In this document: piece after piece, positions 1 to 6,113 of the stretch
How positions within the stretch are numbered: position 1 is the first letter of the stretch
Layout: every line of letters begins with the position of its first letter
From: an uncultured Anaerococcus sp.
GTDB taxonomy: Bacteria; Bacillota; Clostridia; Tissierellales; Peptoniphilaceae
Length of the DNA stretch: 7,681 nucleotides
Reading direction: 5' to 3'
NCBI GenBank assembly: GCA_900550345.1
Contig: URRX01000068.1
Location: 1-7,681, forward strand
Notes under the pieces: model-generated
Told to the model about the DNA's origin: nothing
Database searches by the model: none
The model's input: the letters and a program-made list of their open reading frames with translations, nothing else
Program-made: the position numbers and the translations under genes

Positions 1-40
1 AAATTTATCAAAATTAAAATCATCTTTACTTTTCCAAAAT

Positions 41-67
41 AAAAAGAGCCAAGTTGGCTCTTTTTTT
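41..67 (-). terminator. Rho-independent terminator of marR-ftsH
   Basis: An inverted repeat with arms GAGCC/GGCTC (46-50 and 56-60) is extended by A/T pairs on both sides and closed by a 5-nt loop (AAGTT). Read on the minus strand, the hairpin is followed by TTTTTATTTT. It begins two bases after the ftsH stop codon. The plus strand also has a seven-T run after the hairpin (61-67), so it could also stop a convergent transcript entering from the left. Confidence 0.9.
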
Positions 68-68
68 A

Positions 69-2129
69 TTATTTATCGTCTTGATTTGAATTTTCACTTG
101 AGCCTAAGGCTATTGAATCATCCGAATCCTTATTAGAAGATTTTGGATCATTTTCTTTTAATGTTTCTTCCAAGTCTTTTTTCAAATCTTCATTTGTATT
201 ATCTATAGAATTATCTTTATTATCATCTGATGATTTTATTTCATCATCAATTGCTTTTTCTTCTACAAGATTTTCTTTATTTTCTACAGGCTTTTTATTT
301 AATATTTCCATAAATTGTTCACCTGTAATTGTTTCTTCTTTTAAAAGGAAATCAGAAATTTCATGAAGTTTATCAAGATTGTCTTTTAGGATTTCTATTG
401 CTCTCATGTGAGCTTGTCCTATAATTTTTCCTACCTTTTGGTCAATTTTATCTCCAGTTCCATTTGAAACTATCATTGATCTTTGGCCACCAAGATATCT
501 TCCTTGAATTTGTTCAAGTTGCATGAAATCAAAATCTTCATCCATACCATAAATTGTTACCATGTTTCTTGCTATGGCTGTAGCTTTTTCTATATCATTA
601 CTTGCTCCAGTTGTTTTGGCATTAAAGATTAGCTCTTCTGCACTTCTTCCACCTGCCAAGGTTACAATTTCATCGAACAATTCTTGTTTTGTCATGATGA
701 ATTTTTCGTCTTTGTCGACAGTCATAGTATAACCCAAAGCTCCACCAGTTCTTGGAACAATTGTGATTTTTGTAACTGGGGTTTTTTGTGTTTGAATTGC
801 TGCAACTAAAGCGTGTCCTACTTCGTGATAAGCGATAATTTTCTTTTGATCATCTGAAATTACTGCATTTTTCTTTTGTGCTCCTGCTATAACTGTTTCT
901 ATTGATTCTTCAAGATCTGTTTGGGTAAGTTTGTTACGTCCTTCTCTTACAGCTCTCAAAGCTCCTTCATTAACAATATTTGCAAGGTCTGCTCCAGAAG
1001 TTCCTGCAGTTCTTTTTGCTATTTCTTCGTAATCAATTTCATCTTCACGTTTTATTTTTTTTGCGTGAACTTTTAATATATCTTCACGACCCTTTAGGTC
1101 TGGTAATTCTACTTGAACTCTTCTATCAAAACGTCCTGGTCTAGTTAGAGCAGGGTCTAGAATTTCTGGTCTATTGGTTGCAGATAATAAAACTACTCCT
1201 TCTGTAGCATCAAATCCGTCCATTTCATTTAACAATTGGTTTAGAGTTTGTTCACGTTCATCATTTCCAGAATATCCAGAAACATCACGTTTTTTACCAA
1301 TAGCATCTATCTCATCGATAAATACTATACAAGGAGCTTTTTCTTTTGCTTGTTTGAAAAGATCACGAACCTTGCTTGCTCCCATTCCTACAAACATTTC
1401 TACAAATTCAGAACCTGAAATTGAGAAAAATGGAACATTTGCTTCCCCTGCAACAGCTTTTGCAAGAAGAGTTTTACCTGTTCCTGGAGGGCCTACTAAT
1501 AAAACACCTTTTGGTAAAACCGCACCAATTTCCTTGTATTTTTGAGGTCCATGCAAGAAATCTACAACCTCATTTAAACTATCCTTGGCTTCTTCTTGAC
1601 CTGCAACATCAGCAAAAGTCTTTCCAGTTTTGTTTTCCATATAAATTTTGGCATTTGATTTTCCAAAATTCATAAAGTCTCCACCACCACGGCCTCCCAT
1701 GGTTTTTGATAGGGACCTGTTTGCCATATAAAAAATTAAAAGCAAAAATAAAAGTGGAAGTATACTTGTTACAAAAAGTGTAAGCCAAGGGCTCATTTTT
1801 GTTTCAACTTCCTTTGTAAAGGTTAAATTTTTATGTTTTTTACTAGCTTCTAATAATCTTTCAGTAAGATCTGTATCTGGCCACAAACCTGTAATGAAGT
1901 TTTGCTTATCTCCATCAACTACTGCTGTAAAAGTATAATTGTAATCATCTTTTTTAACTTCTCTAACTTGTCCATTATCAATCATTGAAACAAATTGAGA
2001 ATATGTTATTTCTTTTGGTTTTCCTTCTGCCCTTATTGGTTGCAATATTTGCTGAATAACCAAAAAGGCAACAATGGCAATAATCCAATAGTAAACTAAA
2101 GGTCTTTTACCTTTTTTAAATGATGGCAT
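69..2129 (-). CDS. ftsH: ATP-dependent zinc metalloprotease FtsH
   Basis: A membrane-anchored AAA+ protease that extracts and degrades misfolded membrane proteins and short-lived regulators; it works as a hexamer facing the cytoplasm. Two membrane segments (about residues 11-30 and 115-136) flank an extracytoplasmic FtsH domain. The AAA module has Walker A GPPGTGKT (213-220), a pore loop FVG (246-248), Walker B IVFIDEID (268-275) and the second region of homology with arginine fingers in RPGRFDRR (330-337). The protease domain carries the zinc motif HEVGH (435-439), where HEAGH is commoner, and the likely third ligand D512 in TGASNDIEKAT. At 686 aa it is longer than the roughly 600-660 aa usual for the family, because residues from about 614 form a low-complexity acidic D/E/N/S/K tail. 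ATG 2129 directly follows the marR TAG (TAGATG), and its AGGAG (2144-2140) lies inside the marR 3' end, so the two are probably translationally coupled. The identification is very secure. Confidence 0.98.
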   Translation of the reverse strand: MPSFKKGKRPLVYYWIIAIVAFLVIQQILQPIRAEGKPKEITYSQFVSMIDNGQVREVKKDDYNYTFTAVVDGDKQNFITGLWPDTDLTERLLEASKKHKNLTFTKEVETKMSPWLTLFVTSILPLLFLLLIFYMANRSLSKTMGGRGGGDFMNFGKSNAKIYMENKTGKTFADVAGQEEAKDSLNEVVDFLHGPQKYKEIGAVLPKGVLLVGPPGTGKTLLAKAVAGEANVPFFSISGSEFVEMFVGMGASKVRDLFKQAKEKAPCIVFIDEIDAIGKKRDVSGYSGNDEREQTLNQLLNEMDGFDATEGVVLLSATNRPEILDPALTRPGRFDRRVQVELPDLKGREDILKVHAKKIKREDEIDYEEIAKRTAGTSGADLANIVNEGALRAVREGRNKLTQTDLEESIETVIAGAQKKNAVISDDQKKIIAYHEVGHALVAAIQTQKTPVTKITIVPRTGGALGYTMTVDKDEKFIMTKQELFDEIVTLAGGRSAEELIFNAKTTGASNDIEKATAIARNMVTIYGMDEDFDFMQLEQIQGRYLGGQRSMIVSNGTGDKIDQKVGKIIGQAHMRAIEILKDNLDKLHEISDFLLKEETITGEQFMEILNKKPVENKENLVEEKAIDDEIKSSDDNKDNSIDNTNEDLKKDLEETLKENDPKSSNKDSDDSIALGSSENSNQDDK

Positions 2130-2597
2130 CTATAAACCACTCCTAACAATATAATCATCTAATAAATTATCTAATGAACTTAATTCGTCTATAATAGTTT
2201 TTAAATTGGTGTTGATATTTTTTTCATCAACTTCTGGTTTAATTTTATCGAAATACTTGCTAACTTTATCAGCTGCATCATTTCCCTTTTGAGTTAATTT
2301 AACATTAACTACTCTTTCATCTTCATCAGACCTATTTCTATCTACAAAACCTTGTTTTTCTAATTTTTTACAAATATTAGAAATATTTCCACCGTTAACA
2401 CCAATGGATTTTCCAAGATTTCCAATTGATACTGAATCGTTTGAAGCAGATAAAGTCATAATCATCTTTAATTGAAGAGTTGTAACTCCTAACTCTTGAG
2501 CTGTTTCTTGTAAAAGTAAATCTATTTTATGTGATATTTCTCTAATCATTGAAAAAATAGAGTTATTAAATTCAAAAAAATCTATGTGTCTTGTCAT
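2130..2597 (-). CDS. MarR-family transcriptional regulator
   Basis: A 155-aa winged-helix DNA-binding protein of the MarR family, whose members usually bind short palindromes as dimers and respond to small ligands or oxidation. An N-terminal dimerisation helix (about 5-35) precedes the helix-turn-helix. The recognition helix is about residues 65-82 (GVNGGNISNICKKLEKQG), and the wing carries the typical RSDEDERVVNVKLT stretch (89-102). A C-terminal dimerisation helix spans about 108-150. There is one cysteine (C76, in the recognition helix). Length is normal for the family. ATG 2597 has AGGAGG (2608-2603) five bases upstream. It is the first gene of a two-gene unit with ftsH, so it may control itself and ftsH through the inverted repeat at 2631-2645. 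The inducing ligand cannot be told from sequence. Confidence 0.93.
   Translation of the reverse strand: MTRHIDFFEFNNSIFSMIREISHKIDLLLQETAQELGVTTLQLKMIMTLSASNDSVSIGNLGKSIGVNGGNISNICKKLEKQGFVDRNRSDEDERVVNVKLTQKGNDAADKVSKYFDKIKPEVDEKNINTNLKTIIDELSSLDNLLDDYIVRSGL
2140..2144 (-). promoter_or_regulatory. ftsH ribosome binding site inside marR
   Basis: AGGAG on the minus strand lies 10 nt upstream of ATG 2129. It falls within the Arg-Ser codons near the end of marR. This supports the ftsH start and suggests that ribosomes finishing marR help initiate ftsH. Confidence 0.7.
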
Positions 2598-2630
2598 ATA
2601 AACCTCCTTAAAATTTATAGACTTTAGTAA

Positions 2631-2645
2631 TAGATATATAATCTA
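2631..2645. promoter_or_regulatory. Candidate MarR operator (inverted repeat)
   Basis: TAGAT and ATCTA are arranged as an inverted repeat with a 5-nt spacer. The element lies just downstream of the predicted -10 and overlaps or follows the likely transcription start of marR. Position and size fit a self-repressing MarR operator, but short A/T dyads occur by chance in DNA this AT-rich. Confidence 0.35.
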
Positions 2646-2655
2646 CTTAAATATT

Positions 2656-2683
2656 ATTCTACATATATTATTTCAATTTTCAA
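2656..2683 (-). promoter_or_regulatory. Probable sigma-A promoter for marR-ftsH
   Basis: On the minus strand, -35 TTGAAA (2683-2678) is separated by 16 nt from -10 TAGAAT (2661-2656). Transcription would start near 2649, about 50 nt before the marR start codon. It is the best sigma-A match between the trxB terminator and marR. Confidence 0.6.
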
Positions 2684-2772
2684 GTAAAAAGAAAGAATAT
2701 TTTTGATAATTAATTTTAATTATGTATTAATTATGTCTTTAATAATTTTTGCAAATAATATGGTTAATTTTC

Positions 2773-2807
2773 AAAAAATAATGTCATACCATATGGTATG
2801 ACATTAT
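2773..2807 (-). terminator. Terminator of the DUF1538-PII-trxA-trxB cluster
   Basis: A perfect 30-bp palindrome (2778-2807), with arms TAATGTCATACC and GGTATGACATTA around an ATAT centre, is followed on the minus strand by six T residues (2778-2773, counting the last palindrome base). It lies about 20 bases past the trxB stop. The long stem plus T-run is a standard intrinsic terminator. The perfect symmetry would also suit a protein-binding site. Confidence 0.85.
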
Positions 2808-2808
2808 G

Positions 2809-2824
2809 TGTTTCACGTGAAACA
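2809..2824. other. parS: parS centromere site (ParB-binding)
   Basis: TGTTTCACGTGAAACA is a perfect 16-bp palindrome and an exact match to the canonical bacterial parS sequence bound by ParB/Spo0J. ParB loads here as a CTP-dependent clamp, spreads, and recruits SMC for origin segregation. It differs from the Noc-binding site, which has a CCCGGG core. It lies between the trxB stop and the cluster terminator, so it is within the transcribed 3' end of the trxB mRNA. Chromosomal parS sites cluster near oriC, which suggests this window is origin-proximal. I saw no second copy in the window. Confidence 0.93.
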
Positions 2825-2826
2825 TT

Positions 2827-3678
2827 TTAATTATTTTTACTAATATAGCTTGCTGCATTTAAACCTGCAACTTGTCCTTGACCTACCGCCTTATTTATTT
2901 GGTAAGGCCTACCTACTATATCTCCACAAGCAAATAAACCTTTAATGTTTGTTTGCATATCCAAATCAACTTTAATATGATTTCCTTCCATCTTTACTGA
3001 TGGAACTAAACTTTCTGGTTTTGAAGAATTTTTTATAACAAAAAATCCATCAGCCTCAATTTTTTCTCCATCATCTAAAATTAAACATGATGCTTTCATA
3101 TTTCCAACAAATTCTTTTGGCTTTTTGTTTATAATTTTAATTTCTTGATCAAGTTTTATATCTTTATTTTTTGGATTTATAAAAATAGTTTCTTTGGCAA
3201 CTTTATTTATAAAATTTGCTTCTTCTATTGCTTCATCATTTAAACCAATCAAAACAACTTTTTTTCCTTTATATAAGCTTGCATCACAAGTTGCACAATA
3301 TGAAATTCCTTTGGCAAAAAATTTATCTTCACCTTGGATAGATTTTCCCATATCAATACCTGTTGCTATTACACAAGCTTTTGATGTAATCATTTCTTCT
3401 CCAAGATCTACTGAAAAATATTCGCCCATGGCATATACTGCCTTTATTTTTCTATCCATTATATCTATAGGAAAGTTTTTTATGTGGTCAATAAATTTTT
3501 TATATAAATCTTTACCTTCTATATCAGTAAAGCCCAAATAATTTTTTATTGAAGGACTCTTTTCTATAGCTTTTGATTTTTTTCCAATTATTAAAACTTT
3601 TTTCTTTCTTATACTTGCGTTTAGACCTGCAGCTATTCCTGCTGGACCAAATCCTACAATTATTAGATCGTAATCCAT
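2827..3678 (-). CDS. trxB: Thioredoxin reductase-like flavoprotein (possibly ferredoxin-dependent)
   Basis: A two-domain flavoprotein disulfide reductase that should reduce the thioredoxin encoded just upstream. The N-terminal FAD motif is GFGPAG (9-14), with ATG at 105-107. The redox-active pair is CATCD (C128, C131), as in thioredoxin reductases, and the C-terminal FAD/quinone-type motif is GLFACGDIVGRPYQ (247-260). The central domain is atypical: the NADPH loop GGGDSA is replaced by GLNDEA (145-150), and the HRR motif that binds the NADPH 2'-phosphate is absent. At 283 aa it is shorter than the usual 305-320. These features resemble clostridial ferredoxin-dependent flavin thioredoxin reductases (FFTR), so reduced ferredoxin is a likelier donor than NADPH; this is inference. 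ATG 3678 overlaps the trxA stop by one base (TAATG) and has no strong ribosome site of its own, implying translational coupling. Confidence 0.9.
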   Translation of the reverse strand: MDYDLIIVGFGPAGIAAGLNASIRKKKVLIIGKKSKAIEKSPSIKNYLGFTDIEGKDLYKKFIDHIKNFPIDIMDRKIKAVYAMGEYFSVDLGEEMITSKACVIATGIDMGKSIQGEDKFFAKGISYCATCDASLYKGKKVVLIGLNDEAIEEANFINKVAKETIFINPKNKDIKLDQEIKIINKKPKEFVGNMKASCLILDDGEKIEADGFFVIKNSSKPESLVPSVKMEGNHIKVDLDMQTNIKGLFACGDIVGRPYQINKAVGQGQVAGLNAASYISKNN

Positions 3679-3980
3679 TATTTAAGCTTTTCTACTTCTT
3701 CTAGTATAACTTCTTTTGCTTGGAAACCTACAAGGGTATTTTTTAATACTCCACCTTTAAAAAACATCAATGATGGTACTGCATTTACATTATATCTTCC
3801 GGCAAGTTCTGGACTTTCATCTACATCTACTGAATATATTTCTAATTCATCTTCCATTTCTTCAAGAACTGGTTTTTGCATCTTACATGGTCCACACCAA
3901 GTTGCTGAAAAGTCTACTAAAACTATTCCGTCATTTTCTAAAACTTTTGTATCAAATTCAACTGTATTTATTTCTTTCAT
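3678..3980 (-). CDS. trxA: Thioredoxin
   Basis: A small cytoplasmic dithiol-disulfide carrier that supplies electrons to protein disulfides, peroxiredoxins and similar targets. The active site is WCGPC (W28, C29-C32), and the cis-proline is P69 in NAVPS. The buried aspartate typical of thioredoxins is D23 in VLVDFSATW. At 100 aa it is a normal single-domain thioredoxin, slightly shorter than E. coli TrxA. ATG 3980 has GGAGG (3990-3986) five bases upstream. It follows the PII-like gene after 33 nt and overlaps trxB by one base, so thioredoxin and its reductase are made together. A possible internal promoter at 4003-4030 could also let the pair be expressed without the upstream genes. Confidence 0.96.
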   Translation of the reverse strand: MKEINTVEFDTKVLENDGIVLVDFSATWCGPCKMQKPVLEEMEDELEIYSVDVDESPELAGRYNVNAVPSLMFFKGGVLKNTLVGFQAKEVILEEVEKLK

Positions 3981-4002
3981 AATATCCTCCGTTTATCCTA
4001 TA

Positions 4003-4030
4003 ATTATACCTTCTTAGATTTGCTCAACAA
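4003..4030 (-). promoter_or_regulatory. Possible internal promoter for trxA-trxB
   Basis: On the minus strand TTGTTG (4030-4025) and TATAAT (4008-4003) are separated by 16 nt. The -10 is perfect and the -35 matches TTGACA only in its first three bases. The element overlaps the end of the PII-like gene and would give a leader of about 15-20 nt before trxA. The weak -35 keeps confidence modest. Confidence 0.35.
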
Positions 4031-4610
4031 GTCCACGAACGTCTGAAACAGGTAAAGAGAAAAGTATACCTTGGGAATTTTCATCTAATTTCATGCTTTC
4101 ATATATTGCAGATTTTACATCTTCAGATATTTCTTTTTTTATTAACATTATTACTATGTCTTTTTCAGGTTCAATCGTCATATTTAAAAATACAGATTTT
4201 TTTTGTATGCCTGAACCTCTTCCATGAACAACAGTTGCACCCTTTGCTCCTTTTGCTTGAGATATTTCTATCACCTTATCTGCATTTTCTTTATTTACTA
4301 TTACATATAAAGCTTCGTATTCCATATTGAATTCTCCTTTAAAATCTACTGGTGTTGTAAACATTATAGATGAATTTTTCTTATCAAATTTATTCTCTAA
4401 ATCATCTAATAATCCATTTACTAAATCATCATTTACAAGAGCTGATACAATCTCTTTTTTCTCTTTATCAATTCCTAAAACTTCTAAAATATGAGTATTG
4501 GCAGAACCTTCTGCTAAAAGGCAATTTATGGATTTCGCTCCATATTTTTCTAATTTTTCCATAAATTTAGATCCCTTGGATCTTGCTGTAATTATTCTTA
4601 AATATTTCAT
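4014..4610 (-). CDS. Tandem PII-like signalling protein
   Basis: A 198-aa soluble protein that I read as two ferredoxin-like PII-type domains. The first half (about 1-92) starts MKYLRIITAR and ends SSIMFTTPVDF. The second (about 98-198) starts YEALYVIVNKENADKVIEI, has GAKGATVVHGRGSG (121-134) where PII proteins begin their T-loop, and ends GILFSLPVSDVRGL (181-194), which parallels the C-terminal strand of GlnB/GlnK. No GlnB-type uridylylation tyrosine motif is obvious, so it is a PII-like rather than a classical nitrogen regulator. PII-like proteins commonly bind nucleotides or metabolites and gate a neighbouring transporter. ATG 4610 overlaps the DUF1538 stop by one base (TAATG); AAGGAGG (4630-4624) is 13 nt upstream and a nearer AAGGA overlaps the junction. 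Coupling to DUF1538 suggests that protein is its partner. The ligand is unknown. Confidence 0.75.
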   Translation of the reverse strand: MKYLRIITARSKGSKFMEKLEKYGAKSINCLLAEGSANTHILEVLGIDKEKKEIVSALVNDDLVNGLLDDLENKFDKKNSSIMFTTPVDFKGEFNMEYEALYVIVNKENADKVIEISQAKGAKGATVVHGRGSGIQKKSVFLNMTIEPEKDIVIMLIKKEISEDVKSAIYESMKLDENSQGILFSLPVSDVRGLVEQI

Positions 4611-6001
4611 TATCCTTCTATGGCCTCCTTATAAAAAGATCCCATTATCATTATTGTTATTACTGGTATTAAAGCTACAAATGAAATCACTCCAAAACCA
4701 TCTGCCACATTTCCTGCAACGCCTTGGCAAAATGCAAGAATAAAGGTTGCAGTCATTGGTCCTGATGCAACTGCCCCAGAATCAAAAGCAATTCCTACAA
4801 AAAGTTGAGGGACATTTCTTGATAAAATTAGGGCTAGTAAAAATCCTGGAACTATTACCATCCATAATTTAAAACCTTCTATTTTAATTCTAAACATAGC
4901 AATCATTACTGCAAAAGCTACACCGATTGAAAGTGCCTTCATAATTGATGACTTATGAATTGATCCTCCTGTAACTTCTTCTACTTGTTCAGATAATACA
5001 AATACTGCTGGCTCTGCAAGGACAACCAAAAGTCCCAATATAAAACCAATTATTGGAACAAATTTAAAATCTGCATAATTTTCACCCATTACTCTTGCAA
5101 GTTCCATAAATCCACCTTCAACACTCGCCAAAAATATAATAAGTCCTATATAGGTATAGATTAAACCTATATTTATATTCTTTTTATTTTTAATTTTAAA
5201 AATTAATTTATCCATTACTATAAAAACCAAGCTTATAGGTACAATTGCAAAAGTTGCTGATTTTAATCCAGAAATTATTGCAGATCCATGTGCTAAATCT
5301 TCTATTACTACATTTGAAGAATTTATAGATAAACTCATAAGTAATCCTGCAAGTATTGGTCCAGTTGAGGCAATTCCTACAAGACCAAATGAGTTTTCTT
5401 CTCCTTTTTTCTCACCCTTTAATTTACTTACCCCAAGACCCAAGGATATTATAAAAGGAGTGGTCATAGCTCCAGTTGTTGCTCCTGAAGCATCAAAAGC
5501 TATAGCATGACCTAAGTCATTTGCAATAAGCATTAAGATAAAAATAACTCCATATATTATAATCATAAGTTTAGAAATTTTTATTTCTTTAAATATTCTA
5601 TATAGTCCAATTGAAATCATCACTCCAACTCCTACGGAAATTATAGCAACTATTATTAAGGAAGGAAGTCCAATTGTACTTCTTACTTGATTAGCTAAAA
5701 TTAAAAGATCTGGCTCTGCAATAGAAATTATAAAACCTATAAATATTCCAAATATTATTACCTTTAAAATATTTTCTGATTTTGCTATAAAATCTCCCAT
5801 ATAAGATCCAATTTTTGAAATTGAAAGATTAACTCCTGTTAGAAATATTGACAGCCCCAAAATAACTCCTAAACATCCTATTAGAAAATTTACTATTAAT
5901 TTATTATCTACCGGTCTAAATAAATTAAGTATTAAAACTAAGATAGCAATAGGAATTACTGCTTTAGCATTTTGTTTTATTTCTTCTTTAAATATATTCA
6001 T
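4610..6001 (-). CDS. DUF1538 membrane protein, putative transporter
   Basis: A polytopic membrane protein of the DUF1538 family (463 aa from the chosen start), with roughly 12 hydrophobic segments and a hydrophilic loop near KLKGEKKGEENS. It has two homologous halves in the same order. IPIAILVLI (17-25) pairs with VPISLVFIV (255-263), AEPDLLILANQV (96-107) with AEPAVFVLSEQV (330-341), and FDASGATTGAMTTPF (170-184) with FDSGAVASGPMTATF (407-421), an offset of about 235 residues (numbering includes one extra codon before the chosen ATG). Conserved acidic residues in membrane regions of both halves suggest a transport pathway, but the substrate is unknown. The gene heads the cluster with the PII-like gene and thioredoxin genes. 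ATG 6001 is preferred over GTG 6004, because that GTG lies inside the GAGGTGAT ribosome site. DUF1538 assignment is from family recognition; transport function is inferred. Confidence 0.85.
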   Translation of the reverse strand: MNIFKEEIKQNAKAVIPIAILVLILNLFRPVDNKLIVNFLIGCLGVILGLSIFLTGVNLSISKIGSYMGDFIAKSENILKVIIFGIFIGFIISIAEPDLLILANQVRSTIGLPSLIIVAIISVGVGVMISIGLYRIFKEIKISKLMIIIYGVIFILMLIANDLGHAIAFDASGATTGAMTTPFIISLGLGVSKLKGEKKGEENSFGLVGIASTGPILAGLLMSLSINSSNVVIEDLAHGSAIISGLKSATFAIVPISLVFIVMDKLIFKIKNKKNINIGLIYTYIGLIIFLASVEGGFMELARVMGENYADFKFVPIIGFILGLLVVLAEPAVFVLSEQVEEVTGGSIHKSSIMKALSIGVAFAVMIAMFRIKIEGFKLWMVIVPGFLLALILSRNVPQLFVGIAFDSGAVASGPMTATFILAFCQGVAGNVADGFGVISFVALIPVITIMIMGSFYKEAIEG

Positions 6002-6008
6002 CACCTCT
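6002..6008 (-). promoter_or_regulatory. Ribosome binding site deciding the DUF1538 start
   Basis: The minus strand reads AGAGGTG immediately before ATG 6001. The in-frame GTG at 6004 is part of this anti-16S-complementary sequence and so cannot be the start. The spacing to ATG 6001 is short, so initiation may be moderate. Confidence 0.55.
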
Positions 6009-6033
6009 ATTTATTATGTTTTAACACCTATAT

Positions 6034-6062
6034 ATTTTATATATTATTTTTTTGTACAACAA
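6034..6062 (-). promoter_or_regulatory. Possible promoter for the DUF1538 cluster
   Basis: On the minus strand TTGTTG (6062-6057) and TAAAAT (6039-6034) are 17 nt apart, with a likely start near 6027 and a leader of about 25 nt. It overlaps the lower edge of the pta hairpin. The same -35 hexamer appears in the trxA candidate promoter. The region is so AT-rich that other -10 choices exist. Confidence 0.35.
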
Positions 6063-6093
6063 AAGAGGCAATCAATTGACTGTCTCTTTTGTT
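6058..6093 (-). terminator. Terminator-like hairpin after pta
   Basis: Inverted arms ACAAAAGAGGCA (6058-6069) and TGTCTCTTTTGT (6082-6093) surround a loop that itself contains TCAATTGA. On the minus strand the 3' arm ends CTCTTTTGTT, giving the T-rich exit of an intrinsic terminator 20 bases past the pta stop. One arm position is an A-C mismatch in minus-strand RNA but a G-U pair in plus-strand RNA. The clean break supports separate transcription of the DUF1538 cluster. Confidence 0.65.
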
Positions 6094-6113
6094 TATTTTA
6101 ATTTATAAATTTA

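Noticed and set aside
1..40. Possible end of a convergent gene at the left edge
   Set aside because: Only 40 AT-rich bases are visible, with no motif that can be assigned.
1174..1675. Plus-strand open frames inside ftsH (1174-1545 and 1376-1675)
   Set aside because: They lie antisense to the conserved AAA region of ftsH, show no recognisable domain and arise from its codon bias.
2809..2824. Reading the CACGTG palindrome as an ordinary repressor operator or Noc site
   Set aside because: The full 16 bp equals parS, and the Noc site has a CCCGGG core instead.
3194..3541. Plus-strand open frame opposite trxB
   Set aside because: It is antisense to a well-supported flavoprotein and its hydrophobic content is the complement of the trxB codons.
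4106..4743. Leucine-rich plus-strand frames opposite the PII-like and DUF1538 genes
   Set aside because: Leu/Phe/His-rich composition is typical of reading AT-rich coding DNA backwards; no independent evidence supports them.
6002..6004. GTG as the DUF1538 start codon
   Set aside because: It lies within the GAGGTGAT ribosome binding sequence; the next codon, ATG 6001, is the sensible start.
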